Source of the DNA: an uncultured Clostridia bacterium
GTDB lineage: Bacteria; Bacillota; Clostridia; Christensenellales; Aristaeellaceae
Assembly (NCBI GenBank): GCA_937874275.1
Contig: CALNAU010000040.1
Location: 1-31,520, forward strand
Length of the DNA: 31,520 nt
Direction: 5' to 3'
The notes under the pieces were generated by a model. That model was not told the DNA's origin, ran no database searches, and was given only the letters and a program-made list of their open reading frames with translations. Each line of letters opens with the position of its first letter. Position 1 is the stretch's first letter. Both the position numbers and the translations under genes were made by a program. This document shows positions 7,757 through 14,870 of the stretch, piece after piece.

Positions 7757-10024
7757 TTAATTCAACGTGTGCGACTTTAACACGTTCAGCAGTTTCAAGG
7801 CCATGGTTTTGCCGTCCTCGCCCACTTCGCCCAAAGGCCCGACACAGGAGGGGCAGCCCATTTCGCAATCACATCCCCGTATTAGCTGGGACGCGTGCGT
7901 CATCAATGTGCCGCGCATGTGATATGCCTTTTCGGACAGCCCCACGCCGCCCGGGCTGGTATCGTACACGATGATGGTGGGCAGGTCGGTCATGGGGCTC
8001 TTCACCTGGTAGCTGACGGCGATATCCCGCGGTGAGCACATCAGGTACAGCGGCAGTACGATGCGCAGCGTGTTGCAGATGCCCATCATGCCGTTTTGCA
8101 GGCTGTCCTTGGGATAACGCCCTGCCTCCTCTGCGGTCAACGTGAGCCACATGGCCTGGGTATGCATGTCTGTCTCCGGCAGGCGAACCGGCCCGTAGCC
8201 CAGGCTTTCGCCGGTATCCAGCTTCATCTTCTTAAACAGCTTGACCAGCGTGGTGACCTTCACCTCGCCAAAGGCAGCATGGTCGGCCTGTTGCTCAATA
8301 TCCAAAAGGCTTAGGCTGACATTGAGATCAGCATCGGTGTAATAATCCACATCTACACGCCGGATAAACGCCTTGCAGGCATCAAAATCCAACTGCTCCA
8401 CCTGAAACTGTACGCCCTCATGCATGTAAATAGCGTTTTCGTGCAGCAGCATGGGCACAGTAAACCGATCCATCTCACCCACCACACGATGGTGCGCCGA
8501 ATTGGTGATATCGATAATCAAAAAGTTCTCGGTCATAGCAGTGCGCAGGCTGATTTCGCTGGCAGGGAAATCCTCTGCCGCCCAGTGCCACACATCGCCC
8601 ACATGCCGCAGGATGCCGGCTTCCTGCAAATACTGCAGCATGCTGTCCACGCCTAGGGCGTTGCCAAAGGGTTCATCGTCCTTAAATGGCAGTTCATACG
8701 CCGCGCACTTGAAGTGGCTCAGCAGGATGTATAGGTTATCCGGGTTCAGCAAGGCGTGCTCGGGCGACTGGCCGAAAAAGTAATCGGGATGTCCCGCGAT
8801 GTACTGGTCGATGGCGGCGCTGGTGGTCACCATGATGGTCATGGATTTACCCTGCCTGCGGCCGGCGCGCCCTGCCTGCTGCCAGGTGCTGGCGATGGTG
8901 CCGGGATAGCCGCACAACAGGCAGGCGTCCAACGCGCCGATGTCAATGCCCAATTCCAGTGCGTTGGTGGAAATCACCATGTCCACACGCCCGGCGCGTA
9001 GCGAGCGCTCAATGTCCCTGCGCTCACCCGGCAGATAGCCGCCGCGGTAACCCCGTACGCGGCCGGATTGGCCCAGTGGGTCCTTGGCCAACTCCTTAAG
9101 GGACTTGGTGAGGACCTCTACCTGCACGCGGCTCTTGGCAAACACGATGGTCTGTATTTTGTTGCGCAGCAGCACTTCGGCCAGCCGACGGGTTTCGTGC
9201 AGGGCGCTCTTGCGGATGCCCAACTGGCGGTTGACCACCGGCGGATTGTAGAAGATGATGTGTTTTTCACCCAGCGGGGCACCGTTGTTATCAATCAGTG
9301 TGACCGGCCTGCCGATTAATGTTTGTGCCAATTCCTGCGGGTTAGCAATGGTGGCAGAGCACAAGATGAACTGGGGATGGCTGCCGTAAAAAGCGCACAG
9401 GCGCAACAGTCGGCGCAGTACGTTGGCCAGGTTGCTGCCGAACACGCCGCGATAGGCGTGAATTTCATCGATGACAATGTAGTGCAGGTTCTCAAACAGC
9501 TTCACCCACTTGGTGTGATGGGGCAGGATATTGCTATGCAGCATGTCCGGGTTGCTGACGACCACGTGACCCGCCTGACGGATAGCCCGCCTGGCCGCGG
9601 CTGGGGTATCACCATCGTAGGTAAATGTTTTGATATCCACGTCCAGCGCTGTCACCAACTCATACAGCTCAGCTACCTGATCGGCCGACAGCGCTTTGGT
9701 GGGGAAAAGATAGAGCGCCCTGGCGTCCGGGTTTTTGAGAATGGACGACAACACAGGGATGTTGTAGCATAGCGTCTTGCCGGATGCGGTGGGCGTGACC
9801 ACCACCACATCCTTGCCTTGAGCCACCGCCTCAATGCAGCTGGCCTGATGGGTATATAGGCGGTGGATGCCGCGCGATTGCAGCGCCCTCATGATGCGCG
9901 GGTCAAGCCCTTGCGGCGCATCAGCATAGCTGGCCTGGCGCTCGGGCAGCACCTGCCAATTGGTTACACAACTCATAAACAGCGGGTCATCCCGCAGTTG
10001 ATCAAGCAACTGTTCCAGATTCAA
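7757..10024 (-). CDS. mrfA: MrfA/YprA-type DEAD/DEAH helicase with C-terminal Cys4 cluster
   Basis: The product has 755 residues, close to B. subtilis MrfA. Helicase motifs run in order: Q-motif glutamine at 60, TPTASGKT (motif I) at 77-84, DEIH at 186-189, SAT at 223-225, and QQAGRAGR (motif VI) at 382-389. The C-terminus is a DUF1998/MZB domain with four cysteines at 718, 720, 724 and 727 (CDCEMGCPSC). MrfA is a 3'-5' DNA helicase that acts with the exonuclease MrfB in repair of mitomycin-type lesions. No mrfB is seen in this window. The TTG at 10024 was chosen because a promoter at 10052-10080 lies inside the longer open frame and GGGGTG sits 7 bases before the TTG. Confidence 0.88.
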   Translation of the reverse strand: MNLEQLLDQLRDDPLFMSCVTNWQVLPERQASYADAPQGLDPRIMRALQSRGIHRLYTHQASCIEAVAQGKDVVVVTPTASGKTLCYNIPVLSSILKNPDARALYLFPTKALSADQVAELYELVTALDVDIKTFTYDGDTPAAARRAIRQAGHVVVSNPDMLHSNILPHHTKWVKLFENLHYIVIDEIHAYRGVFGSNLANVLRRLLRLCAFYGSHPQFILCSATIANPQELAQTLIGRPVTLIDNNGAPLGEKHIIFYNPPVVNRQLGIRKSALHETRRLAEVLLRNKIQTIVFAKSRVQVEVLTKSLKELAKDPLGQSGRVRGYRGGYLPGERRDIERSLRAGRVDMVISTNALELGIDIGALDACLLCGYPGTIASTWQQAGRAGRRQGKSMTIMVTTSAAIDQYIAGHPDYFFGQSPEHALLNPDNLYILLSHFKCAAYELPFKDDEPFGNALGVDSMLQYLQEAGILRHVGDVWHWAAEDFPASEISLRTAMTENFLIIDITNSAHHRVVGEMDRFTVPMLLHENAIYMHEGVQFQVEQLDFDACKAFIRRVDVDYYTDADLNVSLSLLDIEQQADHAAFGEVKVTTLVKLFKKMKLDTGESLGYGPVRLPETDMHTQAMWLTLTAEEAGRYPKDSLQNGMMGICNTLRIVLPLYLMCSPRDIAVSYQVKSPMTDLPTIIVYDTSPGGVGLSEKAYHMRGTLMTHASQLIRGCDCEMGCPSCVGPLGEVGEDGKTMALKLLNVLKSHTLN

Positions 10025-10051
10025 ATGCCATTCACCCCGTTTCGCAGGCCA

Positions 10052-10080
10052 AGTATAGCAAATGGGGGAAGGGAGTACAA
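10052..10080 (-). promoter_or_regulatory. Sigma-A promoter of the helicase gene
   Basis: Read on the minus strand, TTGTAC (10080-10075) and TATACT (10057-10052) are 17 bp apart. The predicted start point, near 10045, leaves a leader of about 20 bases before the TTG start at 10024. This decides against the longer reading that would begin at 10144. Confidence 0.75.
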
Positions 10081-10137
10081 GAACTCGGACGAAGCCGAAT
10101 AATTGTCCAAAATTCACCGGATTCTGATGTTTTGGGG

Positions 10138-10166
10138 TTGACAAACAACCTTCGGATGGCTATCAT
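10138..10166 (+). promoter_or_regulatory. Sigma-A promoter of tRNA-Pro
   Basis: A consensus TTGACA at 10138-10143 and TATCAT at 10161-10166 have a 17-bp spacer. The start point is predicted near 10173, about 15 bases before the mature tRNA 5' end. The strong minus-35 element fits a tRNA gene. Confidence 0.8.
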
Positions 10167-10187
10167 TGCCTTTGCGTTTAAACGCGA

Positions 10188-10264
10188 CTGGGTGTGGCGC
10201 AGTTTGGTAGCGTGCTTGAATGGGGTTCAAGAGGCCGGAGGTTCGAATCCTCTCACCCAGACCA
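10188..10264 (+). tRNA. tRNA-Pro (GGG anticodon)
   Basis: A complete cloverleaf can be drawn. The acceptor stem is CTGGGTG with CACCCAG, the D arm contains AGTTTGGTA, and the anticodon stem is CTTGA/TCAAG around the loop ATGGGGT. The T arm is GGAGG-TTCGAAT-CCTCT, and the 3' end ACCA is encoded. The anticodon at 10222-10224 is GGG, which reads CCC and CCU. The gene stands alone, with its own promoter and terminator. Confidence 0.96.
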
Positions 10265-10265
10265 G

Positions 10266-10303
10266 AAATCCGTTGACTCTCAAAAGGAGTAAACGGATTT
10301 TTT
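10266..10303 (+). terminator. Rho-independent terminator after tRNA-Pro
   Basis: A 9-bp perfect stem (AAATCCGTT at 10266-10274 with AACGGATTT at 10292-10300) is followed by a run of T. It begins one base after the tRNA CCA end. Confidence 0.85.
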
Positions 10304-10345
10304 ATGATGCTGAGTGGGTATATCAGCATGATTCCGTCAGTAATT

Positions 10346-11098
10346 TTAGATTTTCCGGGCAAGATACAGTTCACATGTGTATCGTAGTTTGATTCTTCCG
10401 CCATGCCTTTCTAGTAGCCCTGACAATTCTTCAAAGCAAGCCTTTTTCAGCGCATCGGGCTTCTGAAAGAATACCTGGCTTGTCATGAGATAGCCATAGT
10501 AACCATTCAGATCATAGACTTTGTCCCAGACAAAGCTGAGCACCTCGGGCTTTGCAAACCCAGCGCTTTCTGTGATGCTGTCGGTAATGGTTTTAACCCG
10601 AGCGGGATAGTCCGCTTCTTTTATACAGGCCACAAACGCATTGTATTTGCTGAGAATGGACCAGAGTTCTACATCCTGTTCCACATCTTGAAAGATATCG
10701 ATGTTCCAAAACAATGCCAGATATCCTGCGTGTTTCAAAACCGCAGCGCTTTTGGTGTAGCCGATTGGCCGCGATATCCAATGAAATGCTTGCGCGGAAA
10801 TAACCGCGTCGTAATAGCCGGTTGGGGCATCATAATCCTCAAACCGTGAAGATATAAACCGCACGTTTTGACTCGCGTATTTAGCTTTTCCCAGGCTAAT
10901 CAATTCCTCACCGGGATCGATACATGTCAAATCAAAACCTTTGTTTAGGAATAATGCAGTGGCTTTTCCACTCCCCGACCCGATTTCCAGCAGCCTTGAT
11001 CCTTCTGTCAGTTGTGCTTTCTTGATGATGGTATCAATTGCTTTCGGCGGATAATCCGGCCTGTAGGAATCATAGTATGATGCCATCAGGTTAAACAA
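10346..11098 (-). CDS. Class I SAM-dependent methyltransferase, substrate unknown
   Basis: The protein has about 250 residues. The N-terminal block FNLMASYYDSYRPDYP and the SAM motif LLEIGSGSGKAT (about 36-47) are typical of the UbiE/Methyltransf_11-like group found as stand-alone genes in many bacteria. FHWI in the QAFHWISRP block is also common in this group. Small-molecule or unassigned substrates are usual, and none can be read here. The TTG at 11098 is the preferred start because GGAGG lies 5 bases upstream; an ATG four codons later is an alternative. The longest open frame runs back into tRNA-Ala and cannot be real. Base composition is visibly more AT-rich than in neighbouring genes, and the gene sits between two tRNA genes, which suggests acquisition. 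No promoter of its own was found. Confidence 0.8.
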   Translation of the reverse strand: MFNLMASYYDSYRPDYPPKAIDTIIKKAQLTEGSRLLEIGSGSGKATALFLNKGFDLTCIDPGEELISLGKAKYASQNVRFISSRFEDYDAPTGYYDAVISAQAFHWISRPIGYTKSAAVLKHAGYLALFWNIDIFQDVEQDVELWSILSKYNAFVACIKEADYPARVKTITDSITESAGFAKPEVLSFVWDKVYDLNGYYGYLMTSQVFFQKPDALKKACFEELSGLLERHGGRIKLRYTCELYLARKI

Positions 11099-11144
11099 CT
11101 CACCCTCCACCCCAGCATCACCATCCTGTTCATCACACACCAAA

Positions 11145-11170
11145 CAAAAAACCCACTCAAGTGAGTGGGT
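11145..11170 (-). terminator. Rho-independent terminator after tRNA-Ala
   Basis: On the minus strand a perfect dyad, CCCACTCA-CT-TGAGTGGG, lies at 11152-11169 and is followed by a T run (the A run at 11145-11151). It directly follows the encoded CCA of tRNA-Ala. It also separates the tRNA promoter from the methyltransferase gene, which would need read-through or its own promoter. Confidence 0.85.
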
Positions 11171-11245
11171 GGTGGAGCATAAGAGATTCGAACTCTTGAC
11201 CCCCACAATGCCATTGTGGTGCGCTACCAACTGCGCTAATGCCCC
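11170..11245 (-). tRNA. tRNA-Ala (GGC anticodon)
   Basis: A full cloverleaf is visible on the minus strand. The acceptor stem is GGGGCAT with ATGCTCC, giving the G3:U70 pair that is the identity mark of alanine tRNA. The D loop contains AGTTGGTA, the anticodon stem is CCACA/TGTGG with loop ATGGCAT, the T loop is TTCGAAT, and ACCA is encoded at the 3' end. The anticodon is GGC, reading GCC and GCU. Confidence 0.96.
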
Positions 11246-11259
11246 AAGCGACGAGCATT

Positions 11260-11288
11260 AATATAGCATGTTTTTCGAAGCGTGTAAA
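11260..11288 (-). promoter_or_regulatory. Sigma-A promoter of tRNA-Ala
   Basis: On the minus strand TTTACA (11288-11283) and TATATT (11265-11260) have a 17-bp spacer. The start is predicted about 8 bases before the mature tRNA 5' end. Confidence 0.75.
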
Positions 11289-11305
11289 GCCCGATTTTTG
11301 CTTTT

Positions 11306-11334
11306 TTGCGTAATTTCATTTCATATGATAAGAT
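11306..11334 (+). promoter_or_regulatory. Probable promoter of the bL25 gene
   Basis: TTGCGT at 11306-11311 and TAAGAT at 11329-11334 are 17 bp apart, leaving a leader of roughly 90 bases before the ATG at 11434. The two hexamers closely resemble those of the ctsR promoter (TTGCGC-17-TAAGAT). Other AT-rich minus-10-like strings nearby make the exact choice uncertain. Confidence 0.5.
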
Positions 11335-11433
11335 ATTACCGAAATTACGAGGCGAAGTGGATTGGGACTCAAGGTTACAAAATAGCAAGTATAAGATCAA
11401 GTCGCACGCTCGCCTCGGGAAGAGGTGTAAACA

Positions 11434-12066
11434 ATGAAACAATCAAACACTTTGGCCGCCAGCAACAGACTGCCTGCCAGTAAACGCGAAAACCGGCGCA
11501 TGCGTGCCTCAGGGTTGCTGCCTGCGTCCATGTCCAGCAAAGGGGAGGACGCGAAAAGCCTGTCCATTCGCAGTGATGAACTGGTCAAAATGCTATCCCG
11601 TCAGGGAATGTCTACTGTGTTCAACCTGAAAGTAGACGGCAAGACCAGTTACAACGCCATGGTGAAAGAAATTCAGCGCGCGCCTTTGACGGCGGAAATT
11701 CTGCATGTCACCTTCCAGCATGTTTCCCTCAAGGAAGAAACCAAGGCGGATGTCACCATCCAGATCGTTGGACGGGATACGCTGGAGTTTAAGAAGCTCG
11801 ACTTCATTCAACACCTGGACTCGCTGCCTGTGCGCGGGCTGCCTCAGGATATTCCCAATACCATAGATGCCGATGTGGCCGAAATGGATGCCGGGGACAA
11901 CCTGTATGTGCGTGACCTGGTACTGGGTAAGGGCATTGAAACCGATATGGAGGCTGACCGGCTGGTATTTACGGTCAGCATGCCGCGTCTGCACGTCGAG
12001 GAAACGGCTGAGGAGGCCGAAACAGAGGGCGCTGAGGAATCCGCAGAGCCTGCGACAGAGGAATAA
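11434..12066 (+). CDS. rplY: 50S ribosomal protein bL25/general stress protein Ctc
   Basis: The protein has 210 residues, the long two-domain (TL5/Ctc) form. Residues 1 to about 90 are the L25 5S rRNA-binding domain, with the ASNRLPASKRENRRMRASGLLPA opening broken by family-typical basic residues. Residues of about 95-190 are the C-terminal beta domain, including the GLPQDIPNTIDADV-type block. A 20-residue acidic Glu/Ala tail ends the protein. bL25 binds 5S rRNA in the large subunit, and the Bacillus Ctc form is stress-induced. The ATG at 11434 has AGAGGTG upstream. The gene is monocistronic, between divergent tRNA-Ala and a strong terminator. Confidence 0.93.
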   Translation: MKQSNTLAASNRLPASKRENRRMRASGLLPASMSSKGEDAKSLSIRSDELVKMLSRQGMSTVFNLKVDGKTSYNAMVKEIQRAPLTAEILHVTFQHVSLKEETKADVTIQIVGRDTLEFKKLDFIQHLDSLPVRGLPQDIPNTIDADVAEMDAGDNLYVRDLVLGKGIETDMEADRLVFTVSMPRLHVEETAEEAETEGAEESAEPATEE

Positions 12067-12090
12067 CGGCCGATAAATCGGACACCAACT

Positions 12091-12126
12091 ACAAACCAGC
12101 GACCCCCAATGGGGTCGCTGGTTTGT
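12091..12126. terminator. Strong bidirectional terminator hairpin
   Basis: A perfect 16-bp stem (12091-12106 with 12111-12126) encloses a 4-base CAAT loop, between the convergent rplY and TPM genes. The stem ends in TTTGT on both strands, so it can serve transcripts from either side. Confidence 0.85.
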
Positions 12127-12155
12127 GTCATGAATGAGATGCCGCGGGGTGAAGC

Positions 12156-12980
12156 TTACAGCCGGCCGCCACGGTGGCCGTGTGAGCCTCCGCCCCCGCC
12201 GCCGCCACCGTTAAACCGGGCACCGCCGCCACCGCTCGACTTGTTCTCCTGAATGCGGGTGCGGGTCACCGTCTGGTAGAGGAAGATATCGCTGGAGTCG
12301 CGCAGGCGCAGTGAATTATAGGACGTATACTGCGCGGCATTCTGCTGAGGCTTTGCGATTTGCAGCTTACCCTTCAGCAGGAAGGCGACGCCAACCCCGA
12401 TGGCCAGCCCAACACCCGCAATGATGAGCAAGTATTGCTGCACGATTTCGGATGCGGCTTCAGTCAGTGTGGGCTTGCGTTCCACGCCGGACAGCGTGAA
12501 GCTGCCATCATCGTTGACAATTGAATAGCGGTTGAGTCGACGCTCCACATAATCGATATAAGCCTGCATGGCCTGAAAATAGTTTTCGCTGGGCAGATAA
12601 GGCTTAAGCACATTGTACAGCTCGTCCTCGCCCGCGTTTTCAAAGATGGTGCGCCCCAGGCCGCGGGATGCTTCATCATATTCGCGCAGGTCAAAGTTGA
12701 AGGAGAACATGATGCCGTTGGGGTAGTCGACCATGGGCTTGCGGGTGATGTAATAGTCTTCCGAAAAACGGGCGGCGGATTTACCCTGCGAATTGTTGGT
12801 GGTTACGATGTTGAGGTCAAAGCGATATTTCTCGTACAGCTGCTCCAGGCGGCTTTCCAGCGTGCGCTCTTCCTGCGCGGAGAAGGTACCCGCCATGTCT
12901 GACACATGCGGAAGCTGTGCCCCGTTAACCACGCCCAGGACAAGCAATAGCAGCAGCGCCAGACATACAATGCGTTTCAT
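12156..12980 (-). CDS. TPM-domain membrane protein (YgcG-like)
   Basis: The 274-residue protein has an N-terminal signal peptide (hydrophobic residues 4-20, ending near NGA-Q). A TPM domain follows at about 22-155, recognisable from the LPHVSDMAGTFS opening, which matches the common DxAGxLS pattern. One transmembrane helix lies near 184-205, and the C-terminal tail is basic then Gly-rich, ending in GGGG and His/Gly runs. TPM-domain proteins are extracytoplasmic and include a plant thylakoid protein linked to photosystem II repair; bacterial roles are mostly unknown. The ATG follows the stop of the upstream zinc-ribbon gene with no gap, so the two are almost certainly co-translated. The Gly-rich tail is common in this family and may anchor or aggregate the protein. 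Confidence 0.8.
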   Translation of the reverse strand: MKRIVCLALLLLLVLGVVNGAQLPHVSDMAGTFSAQEERTLESRLEQLYEKYRFDLNIVTTNNSQGKSAARFSEDYYITRKPMVDYPNGIMFSFNFDLREYDEASRGLGRTIFENAGEDELYNVLKPYLPSENYFQAMQAYIDYVERRLNRYSIVNDDGSFTLSGVERKPTLTEAASEIVQQYLLIIAGVGLAIGVGVAFLLKGKLQIAKPQQNAAQYTSYNSLRLRDSSDIFLYQTVTRTRIQENKSSGGGGARFNGGGGGGGGSHGHRGGRL

Positions 12981-14075
12981 CTATATCACCCCCATGGAGC
13001 GCAGCACGGTGGCCGCGACGAAGCCCGCGGCTGTTACGCCAGCCGCCACACCCACAATCCAACCCAGGAACTTGCCCTTGGAATAAGGGATATTGGTGGT
13101 CAATTCGCCTGTTTGGCCGTTGATGGCAAAGGTGTAAGTTTTGCTTTCCCGGCTGGTGGTAATCAGCCAGATGGGAAACAACACGGGGACCGACGTGCCG
13201 TCATCGATGCGAATGTTGGCGCTCCGCGTTGTTACGCTGTTGTAACCGGACACCGTGCGCCGGAAGAGGTTTTCGGTGGTGTTGCTGATGCGCTGATCCG
13301 CTCGTTGCTTGCACGCCTCGGGGCTGACATTGGCGCGATTGGCCATGGCACCCGATAGCGTTTCGGGCACAAAGTCAATGGCGCTGGCCGTGTCGTAGGG
13401 CTCCAGCGTCTCAGTGATGTCATTGTCTACCTGATCGCTGGCGTCGATCGGCAGGTCGCGGAAGGCCAGTGTGCCCGCGCGCCGTACCAGAAAGTGTTGC
13501 GTAGTGGTCACCATATACTGCCCCGAACGCATGGTGCTCACCCGCGTGGCGTTGTAGGTCATATTCGCGTCAGCTTCGCACGTAAAAAGCCAGTAGGGCA
13601 CATAGAGCTGGCGGATTTCGTCAATTTGGTTGCGTCCCTGCAAAAACAGGTTTGGCAATAACTTTTTGCCTCGGAAGTAGCCGTGAAACTTATCCTCGGC
13701 CTCCTGCTTTTTTACCAGGAAGGGGATGATGATGTCCGGCCGTGTGCCGGGGGTGAACTGAGCCGGAATAATGGATGGGCTGCCGCAAAAGGCGCAGTTG
13801 GTGGCAACAGTGGTATCATCCGTCAGCAGCTCAGCGCCGCACGAGGAGCAGGAGTAGGTTTTTGTGCGCTCCATTTCCTCCGGGGTGAATGGTTTATCCT
13901 GCATATCCCAGCTGGTCTGACTGCCCTGCTGGTCCTGCTGCTCAATTTCGGATACCTGGCGTACAGTTTCTACTGGAAAGGAATTGCCGCAGCTGTTGCA
14001 CTGCAGCACTTGCTCCCGCCCCTCATAGATAAGGGGCGCCGCGCAGGATGGGCATTTATATGTCAAGGTTGGCAT
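12981..14075 (-). CDS. Membrane-anchored TFIIB-type zinc-ribbon protein
   Basis: The protein has 364 residues. Two Cys4 zinc ribbons lie at the N-terminus: CPSC and CNSC (8-11, 26-29), then CSSC and CAFC (about 76-79, 93-96). A roughly 220-residue middle domain follows, with the VPYWLFTCEAD block (about 165-175) that recurs in bacterial TFIIB-zinc-ribbon proteins. One C-terminal transmembrane helix lies near 338-360. The function is unknown. The topology suggests a cytoplasmic sensor or scaffold tethered by its tail. The start is firm, with a near-perfect AGGAGGTGA at 14082-14090. It directly precedes the TPM gene without spacing, implying joint action. A possible promoter with dyads lies at 14115-14143. 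Confidence 0.72.
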   Translation of the reverse strand: MPTLTYKCPSCAAPLIYEGREQVLQCNSCGNSFPVETVRQVSEIEQQDQQGSQTSWDMQDKPFTPEEMERTKTYSCSSCGAELLTDDTTVATNCAFCGSPSIIPAQFTPGTRPDIIIPFLVKKQEAEDKFHGYFRGKKLLPNLFLQGRNQIDEIRQLYVPYWLFTCEADANMTYNATRVSTMRSGQYMVTTTQHFLVRRAGTLAFRDLPIDASDQVDNDITETLEPYDTASAIDFVPETLSGAMANRANVSPEACKQRADQRISNTTENLFRRTVSGYNSVTTRSANIRIDDGTSVPVLFPIWLITTSRESKTYTFAINGQTGELTTNIPYSKGKFLGWIVGVAAGVTAAGFVAATVLRSMGVI

Positions 14076-14114
14076 GCGTCACCTCCTGATAATGAGTCTC
14101 TGATTGCTGTTATC

Positions 14115-14143
14115 AGTTTACATGCAAAGCATGAATTTGTAAA
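14115..14143 (-). promoter_or_regulatory. Possible promoter with overlapping dyad, zinc-ribbon/TPM operon
   Basis: On the minus strand TTTACA (14143-14138) and TAAACT (14120-14115) have a 17-bp spacer, placing a start about 30 bases before the ATG at 14075. The spacer contains a short palindrome (CATGC-AAA-GCATG), and an outer GTTTACA...TGTAAAC dyad covers both hexamers. This looks like an operator, but no regulator is known. Confidence 0.45.
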
Positions 14144-14301
14144 CCAATCCATGGTCTCGTGCAGGACCAAAGCCATGTAGAGTTTATCGGGGATACTATT
14201 TTGTGAAGAAGGAGCGACAACAGCCGCTACCTGCAAACACGCACACAGAAAGAACAACCATATTGCATTTTGTTGGGTATACTGCCCATGAGGCAACCCC
14301 C
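14144..14301. other. Intergenic stretch between divergent operons
   Basis: No gene with a ribosome binding site or recognisable family was found between the zinc-ribbon promoter and the ctsR promoter. The minus-strand open frame crossing it reads antisense into both flanks and looks like a shadow. Confidence 0.4.
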
Positions 14302-14352
14302 TTGCGCGGCCTTGCAATCTATGGTAAGATGTGATAGTCAAAGAAGGTCTAT
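14302..14352 (+). promoter_or_regulatory. ctsR promoter with CtsR operator at the start point
   Basis: TTGCGC (14302-14307) and TAAGAT (14325-14330) are 17 bp apart. At 14336-14352 lies AGTCAAA-GAA-GGTCTAT, compared with the CtsR box (A/G)GTCAAA-NAN-(A/G)GTCAAA. The first heptad matches 7 of 7, the NAN spacer matches, and the second heptad matches 5 of 7. The box covers the predicted start point near 14337, as expected for autorepression of the ctsR-clpC operon. Confidence 0.85.
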
Positions 14353-14384
14353 GACCGTGATTGGCAAGAAAGTGTGGAAGAAAA

Positions 14385-14855
14385 ATGCGTTTAAGCGATA
14401 CGATTGAAGAATTTATCAAGATGATGCTGGGGCAGGAGGAGCAGGAGGTTGAACTCAAGCGCAACGAGTTGGCGGAGTACTTCAACTGCGCTCCGTCGCA
14501 GATTAACTATGTGCTATCCACGCGCTTCACACCTGACCACGGCTACGTGACGGAATCCCGGCGCGGGGGCGGAGGCTTTATCCGCGTGATTCGCATTCAA
14601 CGGGATGAGGATGATTTTTTGCAGTACCTGGTCAGTGAGCGCATCGGGGATTCCCTGGATGTGAAGACCGCGCAGATTTTGCTGCGTCAGCTGGCCGAAC
14701 AAGGCAACGTGACGATGGACGAGGCACAGGTGATGTTTGCGGCACTCACGCCGCAAGCGTTGTCGGTCCCCATCCCGGAAGCGTTAAAAGACAGTATACG
14801 GGCAAAGATATTCCGCAGCATGTTGCTGCGCGTGGCGCGCAGAAGCCCCGCCTGA
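14385..14855 (+). CDS. ctsR: Transcriptional repressor CtsR
   Basis: The protein has 156 residues, the usual size. The N-terminal winged-helix domain contains CAPSQINYVLSTRFT (about 35-49) and the Gly-rich wing GGGGFIRV (61-68), preceded by arginines at 59-60. In Bacillota this wing senses heat, and the arginine is an McsB phosphorylation site in vitro. The C-terminal half (about 75-156) is the helical dimerisation domain. CtsR represses class III heat-shock genes. A CtsR box sits on its own promoter. The ATG at 14385 was chosen, with GGAAG upstream, rather than a TTG at 14361, because the family begins at this point (MRLSDTIEEF). Confidence 0.95.
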   Translation: MRLSDTIEEFIKMMLGQEEQEVELKRNELAEYFNCAPSQINYVLSTRFTPDHGYVTESRRGGGGFIRVIRIQRDEDDFLQYLVSERIGDSLDVKTAQILLRQLAEQGNVTMDEAQVMFAALTPQALSVPIPEALKDSIRAKIFRSMLLRVARRSPA

Positions 14856-14870
14856 CAGGAGGAACAAACA

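Noticed and set aside
10025..10144. Forty-codon N-terminal extension of the helicase
   Set aside because: It contains the gene's own promoter (10052-10080), and the extra residues match nothing in the MrfA family.
11099..11230. N-terminal extension of the methyltransferase frame
   Set aside because: It reads through the tRNA-Ala gene and its terminator.
14063..14485. Minus-strand frame between the zinc-ribbon gene and ctsR
   Set aside because: It overlaps the ctsR promoter and gene antisense, and overlaps the zinc-ribbon start. It shows no plausible start site.
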